A stretch of 64,000 nt of DNA from Isoetes taiwanensis (GCA_021234155.1 JAJEKV010000028.1:12478134-12542133); one strand, 5' to 3'; numbered from the stretch's first letter, positions 1-10,930 are shown. Numbers and translations are program-made. The notes: generated from the sequence alone by a model not told the origin.

Positions 1-199
1 CACCTCATACAAATCAACAACAAGCAAATATCTTTCTCGAACACACAATATTTTGATGGATAATAGAATAGAATGGAAAAGCCTCGATCATCTTAAATGG
101 CTTACATGCCAAGAAATCCCCGAATCCTCAAGAACCTGACAGATAACCCAAAATGCCAATCTCCAAATCGTAGGGAAAAATTGTAGACCCGATTAGCTC

Positions 200-840
200 A
201 AGGGCACAAAATTGTGCTTACCTCACACCCTGGTTTTGAAAGCGGCCAGAGACCCCACGGTCAGAATGCAAAGAAGCCCAAACGAGACCTCCTCGGATCA
301 TAACTCAACGGCCTTGGGCATCCCGAGGCCGGGGCATCTCGGATTTGGCAGAAACATAAACCTTGCCGTGCTTTGCTTCCATTTCAAACAAAAAAAAAAC
401 CCTAACTACATAGGGCCTCGATGGTCGTCGATGCCCAATTCCAAACCTTTTTAAGAAAACTTAAGTGCTAAAAACATTACAAATTTAATCGTGACCGTAC
501 GATGCTGCTTCTCATAAAAAATGAATGGTCAAGATAAGCGGCACTCTAGAAATACTGTTCAGTACACCAAGATGAATACGGCAATGAAATCATAGAAAAA
601 CCTTTGTAAATATCGTACAAAAACACAAAAATGACCCCCTGTCATTATGCTAGATATTCAAAAATACTATCATGCAGTTCCAGGCTTATTGCTTTAGAGC
701 ATATTAGCCGCCTCAGATCTTATTTAAAGCTATGTTCTTTCAGCTTGATTATGGTGGCAAATCCGACAAGAAAATTGCTTACCTTTTGAAGCCGAACTCC
801 AGAAACCAGAAACCGTCTTCTAAACTTTTGGACTTCTTAA
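200..840. other. Unassigned non-coding stretch
   Basis: The short open frames here have no recognisable domain and no clear codon bias. I see no tRNA, repeat array or transposon end in this stretch. Confidence 0.4.
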
Positions 841-1084
841 TCGCCACAGAAACACTTCCGTGAATCCTAAATCCCAACTGAAACTGAAACACTTCCTGGA
901 ATCCTAAATCGCCAATGAAACGCTTCTTCCTGAATCGCCACTTTCAGAAAAAAATCACCGGAGAGGTAGCCGTAGGAAGAAAAAAAAAATCTTTTCTGAA
1001 AAAGCTTCCTCAAAAATAGCGGTGTTGAGAATTTAATTCTATCATTAATGAATGGCGGATATCTTCCCCCAAAAAATTCTATTT

Positions 1085-1585
1085 TTAGTGGAAACCCTTC
1101 CGGGGTTTTAATATGGAAACCCTTCCGGGGTTCAATGGAAATCCGGAAGGGTTTCCACATAAAACCCCGGAAGGGTTTCCATTAATTTATATAATAACCC
1201 CAATCGGGGGGAGATAGTGTGATCGAGAAATTTACGATGGTTCTAAGTACTCCCTATTTGGGTTGGGCTCCCATGGAACCCTTCCAAATTTCCATGGTTT
1301 CCATTGGAAAATAGGAAGGGTTTCCAGGGTTTTAATAGAAAATTGGAAGGGTTTCCAATTTGAAAATCGGAAGGGTTTTCTCGGAAAATGGGAAGGGTTT
1401 CCATTTTTTTTTCCAAGGCGCACGCCGCCCAACACGCACGCCGCCATTAATGGTGCACGCTCATAAATATGCATGACACTCAAGAATTTAAATTTTAATT
1501 CAAATGGAAACCCTTCCTATTTTCCAAACCCATGGGAAAATAGGAAGGGTTTCCACAAATGGGGGAAAATAGGAAGGGTTTCCAC
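1085..1585. repeat. Cluster of inverted 12-bp motifs
   Basis: The motif GGAAACCCTTCC and its complement GGAAGGGTTTCC recur about a dozen times, exact or with one change, in both orientations. Exact or near-exact copies start at about 1090, 1115, 1145, 1169, 1313, 1345, 1391, 1505, 1540 and 1571. Opposed copies are often 10-40 bases apart, so the strand can fold into many alternative hairpins. Short ORFs across it are by-products of the repeat. A related cluster lies at 13607-13697, and a cluster built on the same principle lies at 16545-16745. Confidence 0.75.
1194..1262. mobile_element. Short foldback element, copy 1
   Basis: The sequence begins AACCCCAATCGGGGGGAG and ends in an imperfect inverted form, CCCTATTTGGGTT. 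A second copy with the same start and the same internal GATAGTGTG...CGAGAAATTTA lies at 13716-13815, and a third start lies at 16749. All three adjoin a hairpin-motif cluster. It may be a very small MITE or the end of a larger element. Confidence 0.5.
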
Positions 1586-1601
1586 GTTTCATCAAAAAAT
1601 T

Positions 1602-1700
1602 TTAAGGGCGCTTCTTGCACTTTGCTCTCCGCCATTGCATCTCAAAATATTTAAGGGCGCTTCTTGCGCTTTGCTCTCTGCCATTGCATCTCCTTATGGA
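1602..1700. repeat. 49-bp tandem duplication
   Basis: Two nearly identical copies of about 49 bp (TTAAGGGCGCTTCTTGC... to ...GCCATTGCATCTC) lie head to tail, starting at 1602 and 1651. They sit directly upstream of the acidic ORF that starts at 1696. Confidence 0.8.
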
Positions 1701-1986
1701 TCGGGAGCTTGACACATTTGAAGAATGCGAGGAGGATGCTTCTACCGATTCATCACTATATGATTCGGACGAAACTGTAAGTGATTTTGCTTTTGAAAAT
1801 ATTGACAATGCTGCAAGTTTTGAGGATTTACAAGATGAAGACAATGCAAGACCAAATGTGGAGTATGATCCCTTGGAAGAGGAACGTTACATTCAACGGT
1901 TTCCTCCTATGCACTGCACCTATGAAGTTCAAAGGGTCTTATGCACAGTCGCAGGCTGCTGCACGGGCACCTCTCTATCCATCTAG
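1696..1986 (+). CDS. Small acidic ORF of unknown function
   Basis: The frame from ATG 1696 gives 96 residues. The first two thirds are strongly acidic and Ser/Thr-rich, with motifs such as DSDETVSDF and FEDLQDEDN. No domain is recognised. I chose ATG 1696 because the frame upstream of it only translates the 49-bp tandem duplication. The acidic run followed by EYDPLEEERY could be the first exon of a transposon-associated protein; the last 30 residues (CTVAGCCTG...) look like read-through into intron. It may also be non-coding. Confidence 0.3.
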   Translation: MDRELDTFEECEEDASTDSSLYDSDETVSDFAFENIDNAASFEDLQDEDNARPNVEYDPLEEERYIQRFPPMHCTYEVQRVLCTVAGCCTGTSLSI

Positions 1987-2302
1987 ATCGCCTGGCCCAC
2001 TTCGACAAGAACCACCTCTCCACGCCGGAGGTAGGCCAAGGGGTGGAACAAGCATACGTTTGAAGTATCCTGGGGACGAAGAAATTTAGAAACGATGTTA
2101 TGTTGTACTCTACTATACTGCATCATGACACTATGATATACTAATTTGTGTTGCTTAACCCTTGTCTTTGTTAAATATTGTTGCGTCGTACAAGCAAGAG
2201 ACCAAAAGAAAAGAAGAAACAAACTCAAGTAAATGGTAAATGTAAAAAGAAGAACAAACTCAAGTACTTGATAAATGTGACAAGTGTTTTGATACATATG
2301 AG

Positions 2303-5300
2303 TCATAAACCCTTGGCCTTGTTATGAGAAAGCCACAATGCATACAATAACGCAATAGCAGAGGAGAGGACTTGTCGCTCTCCTCGGATCTGCGAGGAAG
2401 GGTTAAACCAATTCCATCCAACCTATAAAAGAAAATCATATGAAGTGGTTAGTATGGATACTTTCCAAGTCGTGTGCAAAAATAAGAAATATTCAAGGGT
2501 TTATTGTGATGTACCTGAGCAGCACTAGACGAGGCTCCATCAATGTAATCCTTAATGAAGAAACTATTTGCCAACAAGCGCATGGTCAAATCCACGTGGA
2601 CGCCGCAACTGGTTGCATCAACCTGGCTAGGCACATCCATGTCCTGGATAACGAGAGGTGTAAGCCCATCCCGTACCTCCTCAGATGCACCTCTAATCTG
2701 TAGGTAAATCCTAAACATCCTGTATATGGATCTAGCATTAGCAAACATCCATTCCACTCATTCTACAAGCAATTTATATACCTGTTCAGCTGGACAATGG
2801 TACAACGCTCACCACATTTCTCCTGAGAATCAAAACACAACCAGGATGTTTGCACATCCTCGATGTCCCCAAGGGTGGAGTAATCGCCAAGGTCTCGAGC
2901 GAGGACGTACAACCACCAATGGGAACTATCATGATACAAAGAGATGTTACCCTAAACATATAAACATGCATAGAATAAGGCATAACATTCCATTCCTAGG
3001 ATGGGTCCTATGATACAACTAGTTGGCAAGTGAAGTGGTGTTCTCATTGAGCTTTGTAAAACATTGAGTACAAATGGATCCCTCACTAGGGGTAGATAAA
3101 TTTGAAAATATGAACTTTAAATGCTCCGAAACTAGACAATCATCGAGAGCATGATGATACTGAAGAATACAACATAAAAAATGGTTTTATCCGCCACTTG
3201 GTCGATGCAAAGGTGCATTAGAGGAAAAATGAGATCACATTTTGTCCCATTAAGGGATGCTTAAAATGCCATGTCAGCTTTTTAAACTGTCCAATAAGAG
3301 AAGAGCTCCAGTATATCTCATTCCAGTATTATGTGGCAGCCTGTAATTAATGCAGCTGCAACTAACTTCTGTAGTATCATTTTTTCATTATAACTTTTGA
3401 TCCAGAACTCCGATTCAAAAACTTTTTGTAGCAATGTGTTCGTCTTCACAAGATCTATCTAGTGATAACCCATTCATACATCTTTTACGATATAAATATA
3501 TAAGAAATAAGCAAAAAATCATATTTTTTTAAGGTTAACGCATATGACCATATTGAAATACATCATAACCATATATCATTGGAAAGATCTTTTCATTCCG
3601 CATCTAATGCAACAAACGCCGCAACATTTGGACAAGTGGATCAAAAGTTATGGGGGAAAACAACAGCAATGAAGTTATTGGTGCTGCATTAATTGCAGTT
3701 AATAGAGGGTAAGCCACTCCATTGGAGGATTCTTATGGGGATGAAATGAGATCTCAAATTTCCTCTAATGAGACGACCTGGTGACTGCTTCTCATCGGGA
3801 AGAAGAACCACGCTTTCTTAGGTTTTTGAGGAAAACCCAAGCAAATAGTTGAAGCATGACCCCACGCGCTCTGGCAACCACAAGACCTTAAAAAATCCTG
3901 CAGAGTCAAGGCTGAAAGAAAAATAACCCGTCAATGAGTTAGAAGCCATAGGCAAGAAGACTCGGAGGCTCCAGGGCCACACCGAGAAAGAAACAACAGC
4001 CGACCAATCGGGAACCGTCCGCGGAATGACCATCGCGGGAAAAAACAACCGATTAGTGCTGCCTCGGAGGCTACAGCGCCACGTCGAGAAAAAACAATAA
4101 ATATGATATCAGAGGCAACAGCGCCACGCCGAGAGAAAACATGAATAATAAGTATTGACTCAGAGGCTACAATGCTATACCGAGAGAAAACATGAATGAA
4201 TAAAATACTGTAATGATAAGTATGTCTCCGAGGCTACAGTGCCACGCCGAGAAAAAATGAAAAATATGAACATCTCGGAGGCTACATTGCCACATCGAGA
4301 AAAAATGAAAAATAAGAACGTGTGCATTTTCATTAAACTAGAAAGAAACAAAGAGGATAATAGCTGCTACAGAGCGACCCAAGAAGTGTAGACAAATAGA
4401 CACACACAGATGACCAACCGACTAAAAAGAAATGAAGCAACTTTAACGATGGAACATGAAATGAGAAAAAGGAAAAACAGACGAAGATATGACCAAGCTC
4501 GGATATGATAAAGGGAGAGGGGGGCGGGAAACTTGTGGAGCTAGAAAAGAGCAACAAGGAAAAGAAGCTCAAGAGAACGCCGATGACTGCAAATGAGGAA
4601 GGAGGCGGTATAAATAGGAGATGCAGATAGGACGTCCCCATCCAAGGAATGTCGGTTCTATTGCTATCGCAATAGAACCGTGGCATTCCTAGGATGGGTC
4701 CTATGATACAACTAGTTGGCCGATAGAAGAGGAATCTACCTCAAAGGAATGGAGCAAGCCAAAACGTCAAGAAAATAGAAGGCAAAAGGTGAACGAAGGG
4801 GAAATAGGCCAAAAAAGATGAATAGAACAAAACAGGAAAAAGGGGACAACCCAACACAACTACAAAGCAAGGATGACATAAAACGGGGATAACGAGGGCA
4901 GAGGGCAAAGAACATGATATATGGACACCAACAAAGAAAAGAGAATTAAGGTGAATCAAGAGAAGCCATGGTAAAAATAGAAATGAACGCCTTGCATTCC
5001 AGAAAGACTAGTGTAATACACACATGATGGACCGAGGGAACTAATGGAGTCATTGGAATAGAAGAAGCAAGCCCAAAGTGGAGGAAAAATGAGGCAATAA
5101 GCAAAAAGCAAGAAGGGGGTCAAAGTGGAGCAAGGAAAATAGAAAGAAAAGACAAGGCAAATAAAAGCAACGACAGAAAAGGCACGACACAAAGGAGTAA
5201 CGGGGTCGAACTGGAATAGACAAATAAACTATTAAAGGAATTAAAAGAGCGTCAAGAACCCAACAAAAAACTGAGGAGGAAAACACATAAGTACGTAAAG

Positions 5301-8300
5301 CACGTAGACTAAAAACGATATAGAATAATACTTCTATGGATATATACGTAAAGCATGTAGACTAAAATGATATAGAATAATACTTTTATGGATATATGCA
5401 CCAAAGGATCCAAACTCCAAAACCTAAACCCATCACCGCAGAAAGGACAAAAAATACGTCAAGGCAAATAGAACAAACAAGAACCAATGAAAACCCAAAA
5501 AAGGAACTATGACTATGGGAAAAACATATTCTAGAGTAACAAGGAGAAGGCGGGTGAACTAAACAAAGGAACTGACGTAGTATGTGAATAAAGTACAAGA
5601 GGTAATGAAAAAATGATCAACAAGGCCAAAGTGGATGAACTGGACTAACAAACAGAGCAAACTAAGACAAGGGGGGCAATAGGGTGGAAGCAAATTGATG
5701 GAAACATGGGCGAACCAAGAAGCTTAGAATGAAAGAGACAAATGGGACAAATAAAAGAAAACATGGCTACGCAAGGCTAGTGGGGAAACTTGGAAAACCA
5801 GGGTAGCGGGCAAAAACATCATAGATTGTCATCAGTGGGGCAAAACAATATTAAGGCGGCTCACGAGATGAGCTGCGCAAACACAAGAGACAAGACAAAT
5901 AAGGAACAGATGAACTAAGATGATACAAGAGGTTACTCGACCAAACAGAGCAGAAAGGACAAATAAGGAACTAGAGCAAATGGAGAAATAGACAAATGAA
6001 CCAAATCGATTTAAAAACGATTTAAGAAGTCAATGATTAAACGAAGGAGCGAGGATAAAAAGAATTTGTGAAAAAGATAGATAAATAAAAAATGACCCAA
6101 AAATGAATCAAATAACTAAGTGAAAAACGGACAAGGAACACACCAGCATACATAGAGCAAAAGAACAAACCAAAAGAAGAAAAGAACTAATTGAGAACGA
6201 AGACGAAATGACAAACAAAACACAATTGAAAAGAATATAGAATCATAAAAAAGGAACAAAATATATGTAGAACATAGAGCAAAATGAACAAGGAGACTAT
6301 AGAGAGCAGAAACATGAAAAACGCTGCAAAAGAAATGGGTTAAACAAAGCAAGTGATAATAAACACAAATCAAGTCCAAAAGGAGCAACAGAAAATAACA
6401 AAAACGAGCAAATAGAACAATACGACACATAGAAGCCGCTGACATGAGCAAAAGAACAAGGAAATGAGACTAAAATGAAGCACCTCAAAATTGACGACAC
6501 AAAGACATACTACAGCTATAGCATCTAAGGTAATAAAACAACCAAGTCGCTTCCATCTAAGAATAACGGAATGGAAAGACAACGATCAAAGATGAAAAGA
6601 GAACTGGGGAAAAGAGACAAGTAGAGGTAAAGGCACAAAGGATGCCCGTGTGCAACCGATCAAGAATCCAAAACGCACATAGCCCCGAACATGATAAGGG
6701 CCAACCAACACACCAAGACTGAGAAATTAAGCTCTACGAAAAATCACGCCAACCAAAACTAGACCATTAAGACTAACAAGAGTGCATGGAAACGAGACAA
6801 GAGTGGATGGAGAAGATCAAACATCTAAAACAAAGGCTAGAACAATGCAAAGAACGTAACCATGTACATATTCATCGATACCTGAATGAATCAACAAACA
6901 ACAAACATACAAAAGCTTGAGAGAGAACCTGATGAAGATTATGGAACACGGAACTCTAGCAACCATGCCATCTCTCCGATAAATGAATGTATCGAAGGCA
7001 CTAGAGCCGTCAAGTCAATGTAGACACAACCTAGGAGTTACTTCCCTCTATAGGATGGAAAAAAGATACGCCAGCGAGAACAGTGGAAGAAAACTAACAA
7101 AAAGAAGAATAGAATAGTAAAGATGGAACATGCCGCAGAATGAAAAGATACAAATGTTATAAAAGAAGTCAACTAGACAACCAACCATGCTGGTACTATA
7201 TGCTAAATGGGTGGTCACATCGCGAACAAAAATTACCATGCCAAATGTACCTATATAAAAAGCTAACTCGGCAAAGAAAAACATCTCTAAATGAAATCAA
7301 ACCAGATGCGTGTTCCAAAGACTTGAAGATATAAGGTGCAAGAGATGCCAATATTGAGAATGCGAATCGAATTCAGGGAATAGCTATATAATGAACTAGG
7401 CATCAACTCAAGGTACTAAAAGCCCAAACGGGATGCTCTCACCAAAGAATGAAGCTCCTTGTGCAAAAACGCACATATGCAAAGAGCGAATTTACCTGGA
7501 TCCAGAACAAATCGAATTGCATCGTCAAGTAACATATGTAAGATGATGATACAAATTCTCAGTCGCCTCCATGCAAATAAAAACTCGGCCCACAGCAAAT
7601 GAAAGGAAATGCGATTAGATGGCAAGGTTAGAAGGTGTAAAGCACCACCTCTAAACGCTAGAGCAAAAATAGAAATCAAGTATATGAGAAACCAAAATTT
7701 TGTGCAATGATCCATGACTATGAAAGAAAAACCTAGATGTCAAAAACTTATTCCAAACAAATGTTGAAGAAACAATTGAAAAACCAAATATGAAAAACCG
7801 AAAATTTGTGCAATGACCCATAACGTGACTAGCAATGTTGCGCTTCATGACCAAAAACAAAAGCGAGTCCAACCAACTGAACCCGAGAAAATTTTGTGCG
7901 ATAAGGCATTAGGCCATTTTGCAACTCTCAATAAAATAGAAACAACCCCACAAAAATGTATACACAAAATCCAAGAAATCAAACAATAAAAAACTTACAG
8001 TTCCATTGATCAAACCCTAGAAATGTCTCCCGGCCGCACACTTAAAATTGTACTCCCATTGCAAGCTCAGCATCATGAACCATGGGTCATCCATCCTGGG
8101 AAACTTAGATCATCTATCTCGGGAACCTTGGACCATCGAAGCATTAGAGCACCCACTTCGAAAGCGACATGTGACGCTCTCCATGGATGGGATTGCGTCA
8201 ATGCAAACTCAAAACCCTCCAACCATATGTTTCCAAAGGGGAACAACTCCATTATATATATATCCAACCACTAGCAAACACTGGTGCACGACCAACAAGG

Positions 8301-10930
8301 AAAGACATCCCGGACATTATGCAGATGAACTGGCCCAATAAATCGATGTCCAAAGAGAGACAACCCCATAGTTCTTCACGACACCGTAAAACCCAAGCAT
8401 TCAAGAGAACGGATCCAAGCCAGCACAATCAAACCGCTTGCTGTCCTTGAATCAAACCGCTTGCTGTCCTTGTAGGGAAAGGCCTTGAAGATAGCAAACT
8501 TGTGAGCGTTGGAAGGTAGAAAACTTGTGGAGCTAGAAAAGAGCAACAAGGAAAAGAAGCTCAAGAGAACGCCGATGACTGCAAATGAGGAAGGAGGCGG
8601 TATAAATAGGAGATGCAGATAGGACGTCCCCATCCAAGGAATGTCGGTTCTATTGCTATCGCAATAGAACCGTGGCACTAACACTCACCCATGCTCGTAG
8701 TCTGCTCCAATCCACTGCTGGACCATATGTATCACGGAATAAAGGATCCAAGGATGGCACACCCCCGTCATGGGTGGCGGATCCACCACGAAAGGGGTAT
8801 GCCCGCGTGTAGAACGTGGGGTCCACAAACAACACACGCCCACGATCCTCGTCAGACAACAAGTGTCTAATAGTCCTGCATGTATGCAAAGCATGTGTCA
8901 GAGAAAAATCAAGCATTGCATACCACCAAAGACATGACGCTGCACTTACATGATGTAGAACCTCATGTGCCAATCTCCCCACCAACCATCGTATGCTGCG
9001 TCTAGGAACTCATTCGTCAGCTCAATAGAACCCTGTGGACAAAGGCTCGACAAGATCTGAACACCTGTCCCCTCCTGCTGGCCTCTTTACACAACATGGT
9101 ACAAAAAACCATGTGACTGCCACTCGTATGCTGTGGCAATCTCCCTCGCAATCTGTCAGAACCAAGGTCGAGGCCTAAAGCCAGTGTCTAGACTCAACCA
9201 GCTGGGGGCCCGAGCTTCTCGCCCTCGCTCCAAAGTCCATCCTCTGAAAGGGACAAAGACCTGTGCTAGATAGAAAGTCCCGCGCACGTTCTGGTACATA
9301 TGCCATGACCGCCTGCGGTCCTATCAATCGTCCATGCCTCATGACCGATCTCTGCCCAATCCCGTGCCGATGGGGCATAAGGCGTGACAAGCCCATGTCT
9401 CCCCATGTGACCCTCCACACTAATGGGGTCCACTGCCACTGTCTCCTGGACACCTCTGACCTCTGCCTCTACATCCTGACCAGGCCTACCTCTGCCCCTG
9501 CCTCTGCCTCTGCCCGGTGGCCTACCTCTACCTCTGCCTCTACCTGGTGGCCTGCCTCTACCTCTGCCTCTCCCTCTGCCTGCCTCTACCTCTGCCTCGC
9601 CATCGTCCCCTCATGTCCATCCTGTACATCTCTGCGAAAGGTGCGTGTGAGCTCAATCAGGGTCTCTGCAGCTATCCGGCTCTGTGCCTCGTGAAAGCTC
9701 GTCCGTAGATCTATAAATGGCTCAATGGTGTCGAGCCTGGAGGGCACTGGTACAGTAGAAGGACCTGCTGCATGGTCCACTGGAGTGGAGCTCGACGAAG
9801 GTGATGGCTCATGGAAAGAAGCCCACGGCACTTGCTAGGTCCGTATGCACTTCCATCAACAATCGACCAATGTCGTCAAAGGAAGACGGGGCATGGGAAA
9901 AGGAAGTGGGAGGAAGTGGAGGTACGTGGGGGGAAAGGGGACTAAGTGTGCGAAAAGGAGGTGAGCCGGTACACGTGACAGGCAAGGTGCTAACATATGG
10001 TGGTGGCACTAGTGGGGAGGGGGGTGGTCCACATGGTAGGAAGGGGGATGGTCCACATGGCAACGTGAAGGGGGGTGGTGGCACGGATGCTACACTAGAA
10101 GAGTAGGGGCTGGAAAACAAACGAGGAAAGAATGGTCGAGACTTCAGAGATGGGAATGATAGTGGCACATATGGGAGCGATGTGACAAGAGGTGGTCGCA
10201 TGGGGAGAGAACTAGAAGTATGGGAAAGAGAACGGGTGGTGGGAGAAAGAGGTGTAGCAGGCTGAGTGGTCGATGCTAGTGCATCATGGATGGGCACCCT
10301 CCCCAAACTGAGGTCCACATCGCAAGATGTGGATGGCATGAGTGACGTGCTCCCTGTGGCAAAGGCAGAACAGCTACTAGATGAATCAGGCAACCCTAAC
10401 TGGACTGTCAAGTCTGTAGTAAACCCTAATCCATGCGCCTCGGCTACCTCCGCGACATCCTCCTTCCCTACCACCCCTGGATCAACTGCCTCATCCTCAA
10501 TGGGGCGGTCTCTCTCCTCCTCAACAATACCTCTGCCTCCACCCAACCTAACCTGTGTCTGCTGGAATCGGACCTCTAGGCCCTCATCACGCAACCTGGT
10601 AAGCGCGTGCACTCTATCTGCCATCCAACGTGGTCCTCCCTGTGGGTATCTCGTAGCTAACTCCTCCTGTGAGAAGGATCTCTCAATGGCCTCCCACTCT
10701 GCCACAACCCGTCTGTGGAGTCTGGCCGTAAAGTGTGTCTCCTGCTGGGACACTAGAAACTCTGCCCTGGCACATCTATCCTGACCACGAAGGCGGCTCC
10801 TCTCCCTCTCTCTCTCGCGTGCTGTGTCATCCTCCTCGTCCCTCGGACGCACTCTGCGTGCACCACGAGGCCGAGGCACCCATGGTACCTCCCCATGCCG
10901 GCTCATGTGGTGCTTCTTCGCGGCATCCAT
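2303..10930 (-). CDS. Ulp1-like (C48) cysteine peptidase gene, multi-exon
   Basis: The C-terminal half resolves into exons joined in phase by GT/AG introns: 9032-8950, 8875-8689, 2951-2782, 2731-2515 and 2422-2303 (stop TGA). Joined, they encode a Ulp1/SUMO-protease-like domain with all expected catalytic elements: His in SSHWWLYVL, Asp in WLCFDS, and Gln plus Cys in VPSQVDATSCGVHV. Such enzymes cleave SUMO-like tags; plant transposons also often carry C48 genes, so this may be transposon-derived. The N-terminal part begins at ATG 10930 with an Arg/Glu-rich segment and then a long Pro/Ser-rich, presumably disordered region down to about 9809. A Gly/Arg-repeat stretch follows at about 9600-9480. 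Exon borders between 9830 and 9032 are not resolved. The intron from 8688 to 2952 carries a 5.7-kb insertion; three of the other introns are only 50-92 bp. Confidence 0.75.
3196..3784. mobile_element. Foldback MITE-like segment
   Basis: The left end (CCACTTGGTCGATGCAAAGG...) and the inverted right end (CACCAGGTCGTCTCATTAGA...) match over about 55 bp, sharing CATTAGAGGAAA and GAGATC. Further inside, TTAATGCAGCTGCA near 3352 and TGCTGCATTAATTGCAG near 3690 continue the inverted similarity. No coding capacity is seen. It lies inside inserted element A. Confidence 0.6.
3961..4310. repeat. Diverged tandem repeat of about 50-60 bp
   Basis: The core CTCGGAGGCTACAGCGCCAC followed by GCCGAGAAAAAA recurs about six times, near 3961, 4063, 4111, 4170, 4227 and 4274. 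AT-rich spacers of variable length separate the copies. The array lies inside inserted element A. Confidence 0.75.
4529..4685. repeat. Terminal 157-bp repeat, copy 1
   Basis: By eye this is identical at every base to 8521-8677. It contains TATAAATAGG (plus strand) and ends in the hairpin at 4653-4680. It forms the right end of inserted element A. Confidence 0.9.
4653..4680. other. Terminal hairpin, copy 1
   Basis: CGGTTCTATTGC and its perfect complement flank a 4-base loop (TATC). The hairpin lies just inside the right end of element A. Confidence 0.9.
5286..5402. repeat. Tandem duplication of about 56 bp
   Basis: The unit TACGTAAAGCAYGTAGACTA...GATATAGAATAATACTTYTATGGATATAT occurs twice in direct succession, from about 5290 and from about 5345, with few differences. 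It lies in inserted element B. Confidence 0.8.
8437..8480. repeat. Short tandem duplication
   Basis: AATCAAACCGCTTGCTGTCC occurs twice in a row with a 23-bp period, shortly before the 157-bp right end of element B. Confidence 0.75.
8521..8677. repeat. Terminal 157-bp repeat, copy 2
   Basis: Identical by eye to 4529-4685, including the TATAAATAGG box and the hairpin at 8645-8672. It is the right end of inserted element B. Confidence 0.9.
8599..8610 (+). promoter_or_regulatory. Possible outward TATA box at element end
   Basis: GGTATAAATAGG matches the plant TATA-box consensus TATAAATA. It lies about 75 bp inside the right end and would drive transcription out of the element, antisense to the peptidase gene. 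The other end repeat carries the same sequence near 4608. Activity is inferred only. Confidence 0.3.
9478..9605. repeat. CCTCTG/CCTCTAC minisatellite coding Gly-Arg repeats
   Basis: Short units CCTCTGCCTCTACC recur, with a longer period around GGTGGCC. On the minus strand, one frame reads a Gly-Arg repeat with PPGRGRGRGRP. This fits an RGG-type region of the C48 gene, lying between its Pro/Ser-rich part and the peptidase domain. Confidence 0.65.

Larger units (their letters stand above)
2991..4685. mobile_element. Inserted element A (tandem pair, left member)
   Basis: This element of about 1.7 kb lies in the C48 intron. Its first 37 bp (2991-3027) are identical to 4684-4720, and its last 157 bp (4529-4685) are identical to 8521-8677. 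The ends are weakly inverted relative to each other: CATTCCTAGGATGGGTCC at the left, and CATTCCTTGGATGGGGAC read inward from the right. A perfect 12-bp-stem hairpin closes the right end (4653-4680). The interior holds a foldback MITE-like segment and a 60-bp-class tandem repeat. No transposase frame is visible, so it is non-autonomous. Confidence 0.65.
4320..7760. other. Long purine-biased tract
   Basis: Over about 3.4 kb the plus strand is mostly A and G with runs such as AAAGAGGAAA, and the minus strand is pyrimidine-rich. The minus-strand ORFs are low-complexity Phe/Ser/Leu/Cys translations and are unlikely to be genes. The tract runs from the right part of element A through most of element B. 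Confidence 0.6.
4684..8677. mobile_element. Inserted element B (tandem pair, right member)
   Basis: This element of about 4.0 kb directly follows element A in the same orientation, and the two ends overlap by about 2 bases. Its 37-bp left end and 157-bp right end are identical to those of element A, while the interior differs. The right end stops next to the C48 splice donor (GTGAGT at 8688-8683). No transposase, reverse transcriptase or helicase frame was recognised. The hairpin followed by TGGCACTAA recalls a Helitron 3' end, but the weak terminal inverted repeats do not fit that class. Confidence 0.6.

Noticed and set aside
4333-7284. Series of minus-strand hydrophobic ORFs resembling membrane proteins
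   Set aside because: They come from the pyrimidine-rich strand of the purine tract. Residue content is almost only Phe, Leu, Ser, Cys and Val, with no conserved motif.
4529-8677. LTR retrotransposon with 157-bp LTRs
   Set aside because: The left-hand 37-bp repeat lies outside the first 157-bp repeat, no primer-binding site, polypurine tract or gag-pol frame was seen, and both ends recur as an adjoining pair instead of bracketing one interior.
9263-9694. Plus-strand ORF of 143 aa over the CCTCTG minisatellite
   Set aside because: The minus strand reads a Gly-Arg repeat in line with the C48 gene. The plus frame is a low-complexity shadow.
10266-10784. Plus-strand 172-aa ORF
   Set aside because: It is antisense to the longer 373-codon frame that starts the C48 gene and has no recognisable domain.
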